A stretch of 64,000 nucleotides of DNA, from NCBI RefSeq assembly GCF_003253745.1, contig NZ_MZXV01000062.1, positions 372,001 to 436,000 of the forward strand, written 5' to 3'. The DNA is from Mesorhizobium kowhaii. GTDB taxonomy: Bacteria > Pseudomonadota > Alphaproteobacteria > Rhizobiales > Rhizobiaceae. A program made the position numbers and the translations under genes. The stretch's first letter is position 1. Each line of letters begins with the position of its first letter. This document shows, one piece after another, positions 42,077 to 51,118 of the stretch. The notes below the pieces were generated by a model. The model was not told the DNA's origin. It saw only the letters and a program-made list of their open reading frames with translations, and made no database searches.

Positions 42077-43204
42077 CTACCTGACGATCGTCAGCCGCTC
42101 GGCCGCGCGCGTGATGGCGGTGTAGAGCCACCGCTGGCGGGTTTCCTTGAAGGCCCAGCTTTCATCGAACAGCACGATCTCGTTCCATTGCGAGCCCTGT
42201 GCCTTGTGCACGGTCAGCGCGTAACCATAATCGAAATCGTCGAAGCGCTTCTTCTGCTGCCAGGGGATGTCGGCATCCGGATCCTCGAAGGCCGCCTTGA
42301 GCAGCTTGATCTTGGCAACGCCGCGATCCGGATCGTCCTCTTCCGGCGACACCAAAAGGTTGATGCCGGGCTTCACCGTCTCGCGCGACGAGGTCATCAC
42401 CTTCCACAGCGAGCCGTTGAGCAGGCCCTTTGCCGGATCGTTGCGCAGGCAGACCAGCTTGTCGCCGGCCTGCGGATAGTCGGCATTGAAGCCTTTGAGC
42501 TCGCGCAGCCGCTGATTGTAGCGCCGCCGCGTGCGGTTGGTGCCGACCAGCACCTGGTCGGCCTTCAGCACCAGTTCCTGGGTGACGTCTTCCTTGCCGA
42601 TCACCTGCGCCGTGCCGTAATCGCCGCGCATGAATTCGCGGCCCTCGCGCACATCGAGCGCCAGCCGCAGGATCGGATTGTCGCGCGCCTGGCGGTGGAT
42701 TTCGGTAAGCAGGAAATCCGGCTCGTGGTCGGTGAAGAAGCCGCCGCCCGAAATCGGCGGCAGCTGGCCGGGGTCGCCGAGCACCAGGATCGGCGTGCCG
42801 AAACTCATCAGGTCGCGGCCAAGCTGCTCGTCGACCATTGAACATTCGTCGATGACGACCAGTTTGGCCCGCGAGATCGGGCTCTGCCGGTTGAGCGAAA
42901 AGGTCGGCGACATCGAGGTCTTGCCCGTGATCTCGTCCGATACCGATTCCTCGCCCTTCGGCCGATAGATCAGCGAATGGATGGTGCGGGCATTGACCGC
43001 GCCCTTGGAGCGCAGCACCTGCGCGGCCTTGCCGGTAAAGGCGGCGAACTGCACCTGGCCGTCGACATGTTCGGCGAAATAGCGCGCCAGCGTCGTCTTG
43101 CCGGTGCCGGCATAGCCGAACAGCCGGAACAGCTGCGGCTTTCCAGTCTTCAGCCAGCGGGCAACCGCTTGCAGCGCCTCGTCCTGTTGGGGAGAGAATT
43201 CCAT
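42077..43204 (-). CDS. RecD-like ATP-dependent DNA helicase
   Basis: A 375-residue SF1B helicase with only the motor core, lacking the long N-terminus of RecD2. Walker A is FGYAGTGKTTLARYF (about residues 28-42), Walker B is VVIDECSMVD, motif III is LGDPGQLPPISG and the UvrD_C_2-type motif is ALTVHKAQGSQWNEIVLFDE (cited as VHKAQGSQWNE). It should unwind DNA 5' to 3'. Alternative start eight codons upstream. It is preceded on the same strand by the nitrile hydratase genes at 120 bases distance. Confidence 0.9.
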   Translation of the reverse strand: MEFSPQQDEALQAVARWLKTGKPQLFRLFGYAGTGKTTLARYFAEHVDGQVQFAAFTGKAAQVLRSKGAVNARTIHSLIYRPKGEESVSDEITGKTSMSPTFSLNRQSPISRAKLVVIDECSMVDEQLGRDLMSFGTPILVLGDPGQLPPISGGGFFTDHEPDFLLTEIHRQARDNPILRLALDVREGREFMRGDYGTAQVIGKEDVTQELVLKADQVLVGTNRTRRRYNQRLRELKGFNADYPQAGDKLVCLRNDPAKGLLNGSLWKVMTSSRETVKPGINLLVSPEEDDPDRGVAKIKLLKAAFEDPDADIPWQQKKRFDDFDYGYALTVHKAQGSQWNEIVLFDESWAFKETRQRWLYTAITRAAERLTIVR

Positions 43205-43348
43205 CAGCGCGAGAGACCGGATTCGCAAGGGAAAGACAAGATAGCTGCCACCACCATCGACGCGTCGGGGCGCTTCAGTGCCGCCGACGGGTCAGGCTAT
43301 CAGGCGCGAACGAGAACGTAAAGGGAACAGATACCGCTCCGCCACGAC

Positions 43349-43732
43349 CTATTCGGTCGGACTGGGATCGTTCTCCAGCAGGATCGGCTTGCCGTGCGGG
43401 GTAGCATGCGCGGCGCGCTCCCAGGCTTCAGCCATCGCATCGACATCGGACTTGGCGGCCAGCCCTTTTGAGGCAAGCAGACTTTCCAGCGCCGCCAGCC
43501 AATGTTCGTAATAGTCATGGCCGTCAGCCGCGGCACCTGGCTTCTTCACCTCGGCCGACAGCGCCTGCGCCCATTCGCTCCACGAAAACAGACCCTTGTC
43601 GTGCAGCGCCACCGTCATGGCGAACGCTTCGGCCTGCCACGGTTCGGCAAAGACCGGTGCATCGACGCCCGGCGGCAAATCGGCGGCGTGTCCGTTTGCC
43701 TCACGCCGGCTCAAGATAGCTCTCCCAGGCAT
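43349..43732 (-). CDS. nitrile hydratase accessory (activator) protein
   Basis: A 127-residue protein of the NHase activator (P14K/NhlE-like) family, which inserts cobalt into the alpha subunit or escorts it. Conserved features are PVFAEPWQAEAFAMTVALHDKGLFSWSEWAQAL and DYYEHWLAALESLL, which are also found in the N-terminal half of the beta subunit (cited as FAEPWQAEAFAMTVAL). It overlaps the 3' end of the beta-subunit gene by 32 bases if the ATG at 43732 is used; a TTG at 43714 is an alternative. Confidence 0.88.
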   Translation of the reverse strand: MPGRAILSRREANGHAADLPPGVDAPVFAEPWQAEAFAMTVALHDKGLFSWSEWAQALSAEVKKPGAAADGHDYYEHWLAALESLLASKGLAAKSDVDAMAEAWERAAHATPHGKPILLENDPSPTE

Positions 43733-44360
43733 CGATCGACACGCTCAGCGTCGGGTCGGCCCCCTCGCCCCAGATTTCCGACCCTTCGAAAACCACGGTG
43801 TAGACCCATTGCGGGTTTTCGCCCTGGCCATGCGCGTTGCTGTCAGGGAACACGAAGCCGTTGTGCACGGCCTCGATCGTTCCATGCTTGCCGCGTGCAT
43901 AGCGCGGCAGCCGCGTATGGCCGGTCGGGTTGAAGTTTTTGGTCCGCACCGGATCGCCGGCCTTGAACCGCCCCGGTTGCGCCACCGGCCGGTCGCAAGG
44001 ACCGCCCTTGGCCAGCACATCAGGCACGTTTTCCGCCTTCAGCACCCGTTTCGGCACAGCGGCCGGATCCACCACCGTGCCTGCCTCGAGATCGCGCTCC
44101 GTGACGAAGCCATGGCGCTTGAGCAGCACTTCCAGCGCCTTGATCCAGATCTCGTAGTAGCTGGAGGCATAATAATCGGCGGGATGCAGCGATTCCCGCG
44201 CGTGCCGGCTCTCGTCGATGTTCCAGGCACCCATGGCGCCAGCGCATAAGGTCACGCCGAGCGCCCGCCTTTCCCAGGCGGCATGGAAATACGGCTCGTC
44301 CACTTCGGGGGCAACAGGGCCGAACCCCATCTGCCCACCAAGGTCCTGCGGCCCGTTCAT
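43701..44360 (-). CDS. nthB: nitrile hydratase beta subunit
   Basis: A 219-residue subunit. It begins MNGPQDLGGQMGFGPVAPE, the invariant N-terminus, and ends with a SH3-like C-terminal domain (FKAGDPVRTKNFNPTGHTRLPRYARGKHGTI; two conserved Arg cited in HTRLPRYARG) that contacts the oxidised cysteines of the alpha subunit. Together the subunits hydrate nitriles to amides. The ATG overlaps the alpha-subunit stop by four bases (44357-44360). A long frame open upstream is inside nthA. Confidence 0.96.
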   Translation of the reverse strand: MNGPQDLGGQMGFGPVAPEVDEPYFHAAWERRALGVTLCAGAMGAWNIDESRHARESLHPADYYASSYYEIWIKALEVLLKRHGFVTERDLEAGTVVDPAAVPKRVLKAENVPDVLAKGGPCDRPVAQPGRFKAGDPVRTKNFNPTGHTRLPRYARGKHGTIEAVHNGFVFPDSNAHGQGENPQWVYTVVFEGSEIWGEGADPTLSVSIDAWESYLEPA

Positions 44361-44962
44361 GCCGGCTGCCTCGCCAGCCCGGTGCCGATCATCGCGTCGC
44401 GGCTCACCAGATCGGCCAGCCGCTCCTCGCTCCAGCCCTCGGTGCCCTCGGGCCGCATCGGCACGACGAGATAGCGCAACTCGGCGGTCGAATCCCAGAC
44501 GCGGATCTTCTTGGTCGCCGGCAGCGTCAGCCCGAACTCTTCCAGCACACCGCGCGGATCGATGACCGCGCGCGAGCGGTAGGGCGGCGCCTTGTACCAG
44601 ACCGGCGGCAGGCCGAGCACCGACCACGGATAGCAGGAGCACAGCGTGCAGACGACGAGGTTGTGCGTCTCCTCGGTGTTGAAGACCGCCTGCATATGCT
44701 CGCCCTGGCGGCCGGTGTAGCTGAGCGATTCGATCGCCGCCGTCGCATCGCTTTTCAGCCACTCTGCGAATGCCGGGTCGGCCCAGGCCTTGGCCACCAC
44801 CCTGGCGCCGTTGCGCGGGCCGATCCTGGTTTCGTAGGTATCGACGATGACGTCGATCGCGGCCGGATCAATCAGACCCTTGCGGGTAAGGATGGTCTCC
44901 AGCGCGCGCACGCGGGCGGCAAAAGGATCGAGCTCATTGTCGTGGTCATGATCGTGTGACAT
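44357..44962 (-). CDS. nthA: nitrile hydratase alpha subunit, cobalt type
   Basis: A 201-residue metal-binding subunit. The metal site is VCTLCSCYPW with C105, C108, S109 and C110, where the Thr and the Tyr indicate the non-corrin cobalt type rather than the iron type (CSLCSCT). Two of these cysteines are oxidised to sulfinic/sulfenic acids in the active enzyme. The N-terminus MSHDHDHDNE is unusually His/Asp-rich. Gene order alpha-beta-activator matches cobalt-type operons. The enzyme converts nitriles to amides; no amidase is adjacent. Confidence 0.96.
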   Translation of the reverse strand: MSHDHDHDNELDPFAARVRALETILTRKGLIDPAAIDVIVDTYETRIGPRNGARVVAKAWADPAFAEWLKSDATAAIESLSYTGRQGEHMQAVFNTEETHNLVVCTLCSCYPWSVLGLPPVWYKAPPYRSRAVIDPRGVLEEFGLTLPATKKIRVWDSTAELRYLVVPMRPEGTEGWSEERLADLVSRDAMIGTGLARQPA

Positions 44963-45036
44963 GACCGCAAAATACGTTTCCGATCATGCCGCCGCAAGCA
45001 CGACGGCTTGGGCCAGACCTCTCGCGACGTCGACTT

Positions 45037-48000
45037 CTATTCGGCCGCCGCTCGCTGTTCGAGTTGCTGCTCCTCATTGACATCGAACAGCGACGGCTGC
45101 GTCACAGGCTCCTGCGAGATTTGCTCGCCCTTGCGCTTTGGCATGAGCCCGACCAGCCAGCCCGAGAAATTCTCCATGTAGACATAGATCACCGGCGTGA
45201 CGAACAGGGTCAGCGCCTGCGAAGCCAGCAGACCGCCGACAACGGCAACACCCAGCGGCTGGCGCAGTTCGGCGCTGGCGCCCGTGCCGAGCGCGATCGG
45301 GAATGTGCCCATCAGTGCCGCCAGCGTCGTCATCATAATCGGCCTGAAACGCATCAGGCAGGCCTTGTGGATAGACTCGGTGGCCGACATGCCTTCTCGT
45401 CGCAGTTCGAGCGCGACATCGACCATCATTATGCCATTCTTCTTGACGATGCCGATCAGCATCAGAATGCCGATCACCGCGATCACCGACAGATCCATGC
45501 CTGCGAAGCGCAGCGCAACGACGGCGCCAAGCACCGCCGATGGCAGGCCGGTGAGAATGGTGAGCGGGTGGATGAAGCTCTCATAAAGAATGCCGAGCAC
45601 GATATAAATGGTCAGGATCGCGCCGCCGATCAGCATGCCCTGATTGGCAAGCGAGTCCTGGAAGGTCTTGGCCGTACCGGCAAAGGTCGTCGAGATCGCC
45701 GTCGGCATGCCGATCTGCTCTTTGAGCGCGTTGATACGGGTCACGCTGTCGCCGAGCGCCACGCCTTGCGGCAGATTGTAGGAGATGGTCACGGCCGGAA
45801 GCTGGCCGAGCTGGTTGACCGTCAAGGCGCCGGCCGTGCGGTCGACCCGGGCGAAGGCGCCGAGCGGAACCAGACTGCCGCTCGCCGTCCTCATCTGGAT
45901 GGCGAGCATCCGCTCGGGCGACCATTCGATCTTGGGATCGAGTTCGGTGATGACTTCGTAGCTGTCGGCCGAACCGAAGATTGTCGAAACCTGGTCGGTG
46001 CCGAACCCGCCATAGAGGGCGGAGCGCAGCGTGTCGGTATCGATGCCGAGCTGGGCGGCTTTATCGCGATCCACCACCAGCGTCGCCTGCAGCGCATTGT
46101 TCTGCAGGTCGCTGGTGACATCGGCGAAGGTCGCATGGTCGGCCGCCATCGCGTCATTCATCTTCTGCGCCCAGATATCGGTCTGGCCGGTATCGAGGCC
46201 CTGAACCACGAGCTGGTAGGCGCTGGCGGAGGAGCGCGAGCCAAGCCGCAGGTTCTGCACCGGCTGCATGTAGGTCTCGATACCCGCCACGCCGGCCAGT
46301 TGTCGCCTTAGATCCGAAAGCACCTTCTCGATATCGGGACGCTGGTCCTTCCCCTTGAGCTGGACGAAGAGCTGCCCCTGGTTGAGCGCATTGTTACCGC
46401 TGCCCGCCGACCACGCCACATGGTCGACATAGGGCGAATGGGAGAAGACATTGGCCACCTGCCCTTGCAGCTTCACCATGGCGTCAAACGAGATGTCCTG
46501 GCGCGCGATGGTCGTCACCGATATCTGGCCGATATCCTCCTGCGGGAAGAAACCCTTCGGCGAGACCTGGATCAGCCACACCGACGCTGCTGCGGTGCCG
46601 ACAAAGACGAGGAACACCAGGAAGGTGTGCCGCAGGCAGAAGCTCAAGATCCGGTCATAGCTGCGCGTGACGAGGTCCTGCTTATGGCCAGGGCCATGCT
46701 TGTCGCGATCGGCCTTCGTGACCGACAGCAAACGCGAGCACAGCATCGGTGTCAGCGTCAGCGACACGAACATCGACGCCAGGATGGCGACCGTCACCAC
46801 GACGGCGAACTCGTTGAAGATGCGTCCGATGACGCCGCCCATCAGTAGCACGGGGATAAACACGGCCACCAGCGAAATCGAGATCGAGATGATGGTGAAG
46901 CCGATTTCGCGCGCGCCCTTCAGCGACGCATCGAAGGCCGATAGCCCATCCTCCTCCATATGGCGGAAGATGTTTTCCAGCATCACGATGGCATCGTCGA
47001 CGACAAGGCCGACCGCAAGCGTCAGGCCCATCAGCGATATGTTGTCGATGGAAAAGCCGAACAGGAACATCGCGCCAAGCGTGGCAATCAGCGAGATCGG
47101 CACCGCCACGGCCGGAATGATGGTCGCCGTCACCCGGCGCAGGAACACGAAGATCACCATGACCACCAGCGCGATGGTCAACAGCAGCGTGTACTGCACG
47201 TCATCGACGGCCTGACGGATCGAGGTCGAACGGTCGTTGAGCAGCTTGATCGAGGCGGCGGCCGGCATCTGGTCCTGAAAGGACGGCAGCATCGCCTTGA
47301 CCTTGTCGACGACGTCAACCGTGTTGGCGTCGGGCTGGCGCTGCACGGCCATGATGATGGCGCGGGTGCCGTCATACCAGCTCGCCGTCGTCGTGGTCTG
47401 CACCGAATCGACGACGCGGGTCACCTCGCCCAGCCGTACCGGGTGACCGTTTTTGGTGGCGATGATGAGGTTGGAAAAGCCGGCGGCGTTGTCGAGTTGC
47501 GTGTTGGCGGTGATAGTGAGCTGCTGCTTGTCATTCTGGAGCACGCCGAGCGGCGTGTTGCTGTTCGCAGACGCGATCGCCGCCTGCAGCTGATCGATCG
47601 AGATGCCGCGCGCCGCGAGCGCGGTCGGATCGATCTGGATGCGCACGGCATATTTCTGCTGTCCGAAGATCGAGACCTGCGCCACCCCATCGATGGTCGA
47701 CAGCGAAGGCGAGATGACGTTTTCCGCGAAAGCGTCAAGGTCGGTCAACGGAACCGTGTCGCTGACCAGCGACATCAGCAGGATCGGCGCATCGGCGGGA
47801 TTGACCTTGCGGTAGCTCGGTGGCGACGTCATCTGCGGCGGCAGTGATTTCTGCGTGCGCGCGATCGCGGCCTGGACGTCGGCCGCGGCCGCGTCGATAT
47901 CCCGGTTGAGCACGAACTGGATGGCGATCGAGGTCGAACCGAGCGAGTTCGTGGTCGAGATCGAATCGATGCCGGCGATGGTGGCGAACTGCTTGATCAG

Positions 48001-48195
48001 TGGCGTCGCTACCGATGTGGCCATGGTTTCCGGCGAAGCGCCGGGCAACTGGGCCGACACGTTGACCACCGGGAATTCGGCGCTGGGGAGTGCCGCCACC
48101 GGCAGGAACTTGTAGGCGAACAGTCCACCCAACACGAGGGCGAACGACATGAGAAGCGTGGCGACCGGCCTGCGGATGCAGAATTCGGAAATCAT
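45037..48195 (-). CDS. RND multidrug efflux permease (MdtB/MdtC-like)
   Basis: A 1052-residue HAE1-family inner-membrane proton-drug antiporter with twelve helices and two large periplasmic loops. The N-terminal FCIRRPVATLLMSFALVLGG and ALPSAEFPVVNVSAQLPGASPETMATSVATPLIKQF (cited as ALPSAEFPVV) match the MdtB/MuxB group; the GLVVDDAIVMLENI motif carries the essential Asp pair of the proton relay in helix 4. It overlaps the adaptor stop by four bases (ATGA). No outer-membrane factor gene is adjacent. Confidence 0.94.
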   Translation of the reverse strand: MISEFCIRRPVATLLMSFALVLGGLFAYKFLPVAALPSAEFPVVNVSAQLPGASPETMATSVATPLIKQFATIAGIDSISTTNSLGSTSIAIQFVLNRDIDAAAADVQAAIARTQKSLPPQMTSPPSYRKVNPADAPILLMSLVSDTVPLTDLDAFAENVISPSLSTIDGVAQVSIFGQQKYAVRIQIDPTALAARGISIDQLQAAIASANSNTPLGVLQNDKQQLTITANTQLDNAAGFSNLIIATKNGHPVRLGEVTRVVDSVQTTTTASWYDGTRAIIMAVQRQPDANTVDVVDKVKAMLPSFQDQMPAAASIKLLNDRSTSIRQAVDDVQYTLLLTIALVVMVIFVFLRRVTATIIPAVAVPISLIATLGAMFLFGFSIDNISLMGLTLAVGLVVDDAIVMLENIFRHMEEDGLSAFDASLKGAREIGFTIISISISLVAVFIPVLLMGGVIGRIFNEFAVVVTVAILASMFVSLTLTPMLCSRLLSVTKADRDKHGPGHKQDLVTRSYDRILSFCLRHTFLVFLVFVGTAAASVWLIQVSPKGFFPQEDIGQISVTTIARQDISFDAMVKLQGQVANVFSHSPYVDHVAWSAGSGNNALNQGQLFVQLKGKDQRPDIEKVLSDLRRQLAGVAGIETYMQPVQNLRLGSRSSASAYQLVVQGLDTGQTDIWAQKMNDAMAADHATFADVTSDLQNNALQATLVVDRDKAAQLGIDTDTLRSALYGGFGTDQVSTIFGSADSYEVITELDPKIEWSPERMLAIQMRTASGSLVPLGAFARVDRTAGALTVNQLGQLPAVTISYNLPQGVALGDSVTRINALKEQIGMPTAISTTFAGTAKTFQDSLANQGMLIGGAILTIYIVLGILYESFIHPLTILTGLPSAVLGAVVALRFAGMDLSVIAVIGILMLIGIVKKNGIMMVDVALELRREGMSATESIHKACLMRFRPIMMTTLAALMGTFPIALGTGASAELRQPLGVAVVGGLLASQALTLFVTPVIYVYMENFSGWLVGLMPKRKGEQISQEPVTQPSLFDVNEEQQLEQRAAAE

Positions 48196-49475
48196 TTGGC
48201 GGCCTCGCCGGTAGTGGTGGCCTCAGCCACCTTGGGAGCGGCTTGACCGCCGCCATCGGCCGGGGTCTTTCCTTCGTGCACTGCGGCGCCATTCTTCAGC
48301 CTTGTCTGGCCCTCGACGACGACACGCTCGCCGCTTTTCAGCCCCTGGCTGATGGCGCTGTTTTCGCCTTCGGTCAGCGCCACCTGCACCGGCCGCATTT
48401 CGACCGTGTTGTCGGGCTTGACCACATAGACGAACGGCCCCTTCTGGCTGGGCTGCACCGCGACCGTGGGAACGGATGTCATCTGCGGCATGATGCCGGC
48501 GTCGAGCACGACATTCACATACTGGCCCGGCCATAGCGACAGATCGGCATTCGGCACGCTCGCCCGCGTCGCGATCGTACCGGAAGCGGTGTCGACGCTG
48601 GAATCGACGAAATCGAGCGTACCCTTGCCGATCGGCGTCGGATCGCCGTCCTTGGTCAGCGTCACGGCACCCTGCTGCGGCGCGGCAAGCGCCTTATGCA
48701 GAAGCGCCAGGTTACTTTCCGGTAGATTGAAGTTCACCTGCAACGGGTCGATCTGGGTGATGGTCACCAGCGGGGTCGCCGTGCTGCTGTTGTTGCCACT
48801 GCTGGTGGTGACGAGGTCGCCGACCGCGACACTGACGGCACCAAGCCGGCCGGAAATCGGCGCCGTGATCGTGGCAAAGCCAAGCTGGACGTTGTCGGCG
48901 TCGATTGTCGCCTTGTCGGCATCGACGGTCGCTGCCGCCGCCTTTTGCGCCGCCACCGCCTGATCATAGGTCTGCTGCGTGCCGGCCTGCTTGGCGACGA
49001 GGTCCTTGGCGCGCTGGAGATCGGAATTCGAGCTGGCGAGCATCGCCTGGTCCTTGGCCAGCGTCGCCTGGTCCTTGGCGAGCTGCGCCTTCAACGCGCG
49101 GTCGTCCAGCGAAAACAGAACGTCGCCGGTCTTCACCATCTGCCCGTCCTTGACGTCGATCGATACGATCTGGCTGGATACCCGTGCATTGATGCTGACG
49201 ACGGCCGGAGAGGAGACGAAACCGATCGCATAGCGCCGGATCGGGAAATCGGCGGACGAAGCGACGGCCGAGAGGATGGATGCGGAGCGCGCCGCGCTGG
49301 CACCCTTCTTGTCCGAAGCCGAGGCCGAGGCCGCAGCCGGTTGGTCCGCAGCGGCAACCTGCTTTTGGCCGGTGATCTGTTCAACCTTGCCCAGCGCGTC
49401 AGGCGAAAGATAAAGCCAGGCAGCCCCGCCCAGGCAAGCGACGGCTAGCAACGAAAGAACGACTTTTCCACGCAT
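48192..49475 (-). CDS. RND efflux periplasmic adaptor protein
   Basis: A 427-residue membrane fusion protein for the permease encoded next. N-terminal signal/anchor at about residues 3-23 (GKVVLSLLAVACLGGAAWLYL), then a Ser/Ala-rich linker, a barrel-sandwich domain (RVSSQIVSIDVKDGQMVKTGDVLFSLDD) and a coiled-coil region; the C-terminal part has PLVTITQIDPLQVNFNLPE. The start at 49475 (MRGKVV) is preferred over an ATG nine codons upstream. Together with the permease it should export lipophilic compounds through an unlinked outer-membrane channel. Confidence 0.9.
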   Translation of the reverse strand: MRGKVVLSLLAVACLGGAAWLYLSPDALGKVEQITGQKQVAAADQPAAASASASDKKGASAARSASILSAVASSADFPIRRYAIGFVSSPAVVSINARVSSQIVSIDVKDGQMVKTGDVLFSLDDRALKAQLAKDQATLAKDQAMLASSNSDLQRAKDLVAKQAGTQQTYDQAVAAQKAAAATVDADKATIDADNVQLGFATITAPISGRLGAVSVAVGDLVTTSSGNNSSTATPLVTITQIDPLQVNFNLPESNLALLHKALAAPQQGAVTLTKDGDPTPIGKGTLDFVDSSVDTASGTIATRASVPNADLSLWPGQYVNVVLDAGIMPQMTSVPTVAVQPSQKGPFVYVVKPDNTVEMRPVQVALTEGENSAISQGLKSGERVVVEGQTRLKNGAAVHEGKTPADGGGQAAPKVAEATTTGEAAK

Positions 49476-49699
49476 GGTCAAAAGGCCCTCTCCATCCGAC
49501 ACGCCGTGGTCCGATGGTCATATTCTAACGCAAATCACGGCCGTTGCCGCAGTTTCGCCGAATAGATAGGACACGCCTTTGTCGGAAAAGGGCCAAAACA
49601 CGGCATTACGAAGATTTAATGTGCACTGCACAATGGATGTGCAGCCGACTAAGGTGGGTCGGATTTCAGGTCAGGCCGGCATCACCTGAATGTCGACAC
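49476..49699. other. intergenic region upstream of the RND operon
   Basis: This 224-base gap separates the adaptor start from the end of the LysE gene. TGTGCA (49620-49625) and TGCACA (49627-49632) form a perfect 13-bp dyad with a one-base centre, followed by another GTGCA at about 49639. It could be an operator for the RND operon about 145 bases upstream. No regulator gene is adjacent and no terminator is seen. Confidence 0.4.
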
Positions 49700-50296
49700 C
49701 TAGCGGAGCATCGGCCACAACGTCGCCGCCAGCAGCACGCCCATGGCGATGTTGAACCATTTCAGGCGCACCGGGTCCGACAGGAAACCGCGCAGCGCGG
49801 TGCCGAAACCCGCCCACACCGAGACGCTCGGCAAATTGACGACGGTGAAGGCTACCGAGATCAACACCACCGATAGGAACGGATGCTCCGGATTGGTGTA
49901 GACGGCCATGGCGGTGATCGCCATCACCCATGCCTTGGGATTGACCCACTGGAAAGCCGCAGCATCGATGAAGCGCATCGGCTGCCGCTTCGTCTCGCCC
50001 TTGGCGGTCAACGTGCGCGACATGGCGATCTTCCACGCGAGATACAGCAGATAGGCGCCACCGGCGATCTTCAATCCCGTATGCAGCACCGGAAACGCTG
50101 TCAGCACCGCACCAAGGCCAAGCCCCACGGCCACCAGCAGCACCAGGAAACCGATGCTGATGCCAAGCATGTGCGGAACCGTTCTGACGATGCCGAAATT
50201 CACCCCCGATGCCAGAAGCATGAGATTGTTCGGCCCCGGCGTGATCGACGTCACCAAGGCGTAGACGAGCAGGGCAAGGAACGCGTCAAACGACAT
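49700..50296 (-). CDS. LysE-family amino-acid exporter
   Basis: A 198-residue RhtB/LysE-family translocator with about six hydrophobic helices. The N-terminal FLALLVYALVTSITPGPNNLMLLASGVNFG contains the conserved TPGPNN motif (cited as SITPGPNNLMLLASG). It probably exports amino acids or related compounds by proton antiport. The start ATG is at 50296. A striking stem-loop lies just upstream in its 5' region. Confidence 0.92.
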   Translation of the reverse strand: MSFDAFLALLVYALVTSITPGPNNLMLLASGVNFGIVRTVPHMLGISIGFLVLLVAVGLGLGAVLTAFPVLHTGLKIAGGAYLLYLAWKIAMSRTLTAKGETKRQPMRFIDAAAFQWVNPKAWVMAITAMAVYTNPEHPFLSVVLISVAFTVVNLPSVSVWAGFGTALRGFLSDPVRLKWFNIAMGVLLAATLWPMLR

Positions 50297-50310
50297 GATA
50301 TCCTCCCGAA

Positions 50311-50354
50311 TGCATGTCGTTCGGTGCCCAACGGTTTTGGGTCGGCGACATGCA
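50311..50354. promoter_or_regulatory. compound inverted repeat upstream of the LysE gene
   Basis: TGCATGTCG (50311-50319) and CGACATGCA (50346-50354) are perfect 9-base arms. Inside, CCCAA (about 50327) and TTGGG (about 50337) form a second stem, so the region could fold as a cruciform or a branched RNA hairpin in the mRNA leader. Its centre is about 35 bases before the LysE start. It might be the operator of a repressor or an RNA element. Confidence 0.45.
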
Positions 50355-50462
50355 CAGATAAGTCAGCACTATTGTCTTGTTATATCAGGAGACGCAAAGG
50401 CCACGGCTGGCGCGTAGCGGGACCAGAAGCCTAACTCTTCGGAAGCGCAAAGCGCCGAAGTC

Positions 50463-51035
50463 CTACATCGCCTGCGGGCCGCGGTTCAAAGCCGCCACGC
50501 CGGTGCGGCAGATTTCGACCAGGCCGAGCGGCTTCATGATGGCGATGAACTGGTCGATCTTGGTACCCTTGCCGGTGATCTCGAAGATGAAATGCTCGGT
50601 GTTGGCGTCGATGACGCTGGCGCGGAACGCGTCGGCCAGTCGCAGTGCCTCGACGCGGGCCTCGCCGGTGCCGGCCACCTTGACCAGCGCCAGCTCCCGC
50701 TCCAGCGGCCGCTCCTGGCCGGATTCACGCGAACGCACGGTCAGGTCGACCACGCGGTGGACCGGCACGATGCGCTCGAGCTGGTGCTTGATCTGCTCCA
50801 GCACATGCGGCGTGCCGCGCGTCACGATGGTGATGCGCGACAGGTGCTTCTCGTGTTCGGTCTCGGAAACCGTCAGGCTCTCGATGTTGTAGCCGCGCCC
50901 GGAGAACAGGCCGATGACACGGGCAAGCACGCCCGGTTCGTTGTCGACCAGCACGGAAAGCGTGTGGTTCTCCGGCTTTTCCGTTTCCTTGGCGATGAAG
51001 TAGGCGGAGCCGGTCGGTTGTAGCTGTGCGTTCAT
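50463..51035 (-). CDS. ilvH: acetolactate synthase small (regulatory) subunit
   Basis: A 190-residue regulatory subunit. The N-terminal ACT domain, ENHTLSVLVDNEPGVLARVIGLFSGRGYNIESL (cited as DNEPGVLARVIGLFSGRG), binds valine for feedback inhibition, and the rest forms the second ACT-like fold. It activates the catalytic subunit encoded 83 bases upstream and confers end-product control. A hairpin (CTTCGG...CGAAG, about 50437-50460) lies just after the stop, without a T-run. Confidence 0.96.
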   Translation of the reverse strand: MNAQLQPTGSAYFIAKETEKPENHTLSVLVDNEPGVLARVIGLFSGRGYNIESLTVSETEHEKHLSRITIVTRGTPHVLEQIKHQLERIVPVHRVVDLTVRSRESGQERPLERELALVKVAGTGEARVEALRLADAFRASVIDANTEHFIFEITGKGTKIDQFIAIMKPLGLVEICRTGVAALNRGPQAM

Positions 51036-51118
51036 GACATGAATCTCGATTTCAAACTTTTAACTAACCATCTGTTTTCGCACGGCTTCTTGCGACAGCC
51101 CTGCCTCGACCAGGCGGA

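Noticed and set aside
43349..44962. Functional link between the cobalt nitrile hydratase and the cobalamin cluster
   Set aside because: The loci are about 24 kb apart, with many unrelated genes between and no shared riboswitch; shared use of cobalt is not enough.
50437..50460. Rho-independent terminator after ilvH
   Set aside because: A hairpin exists but no T-run follows on the transcribed strand; noted only within the ilvH entry.
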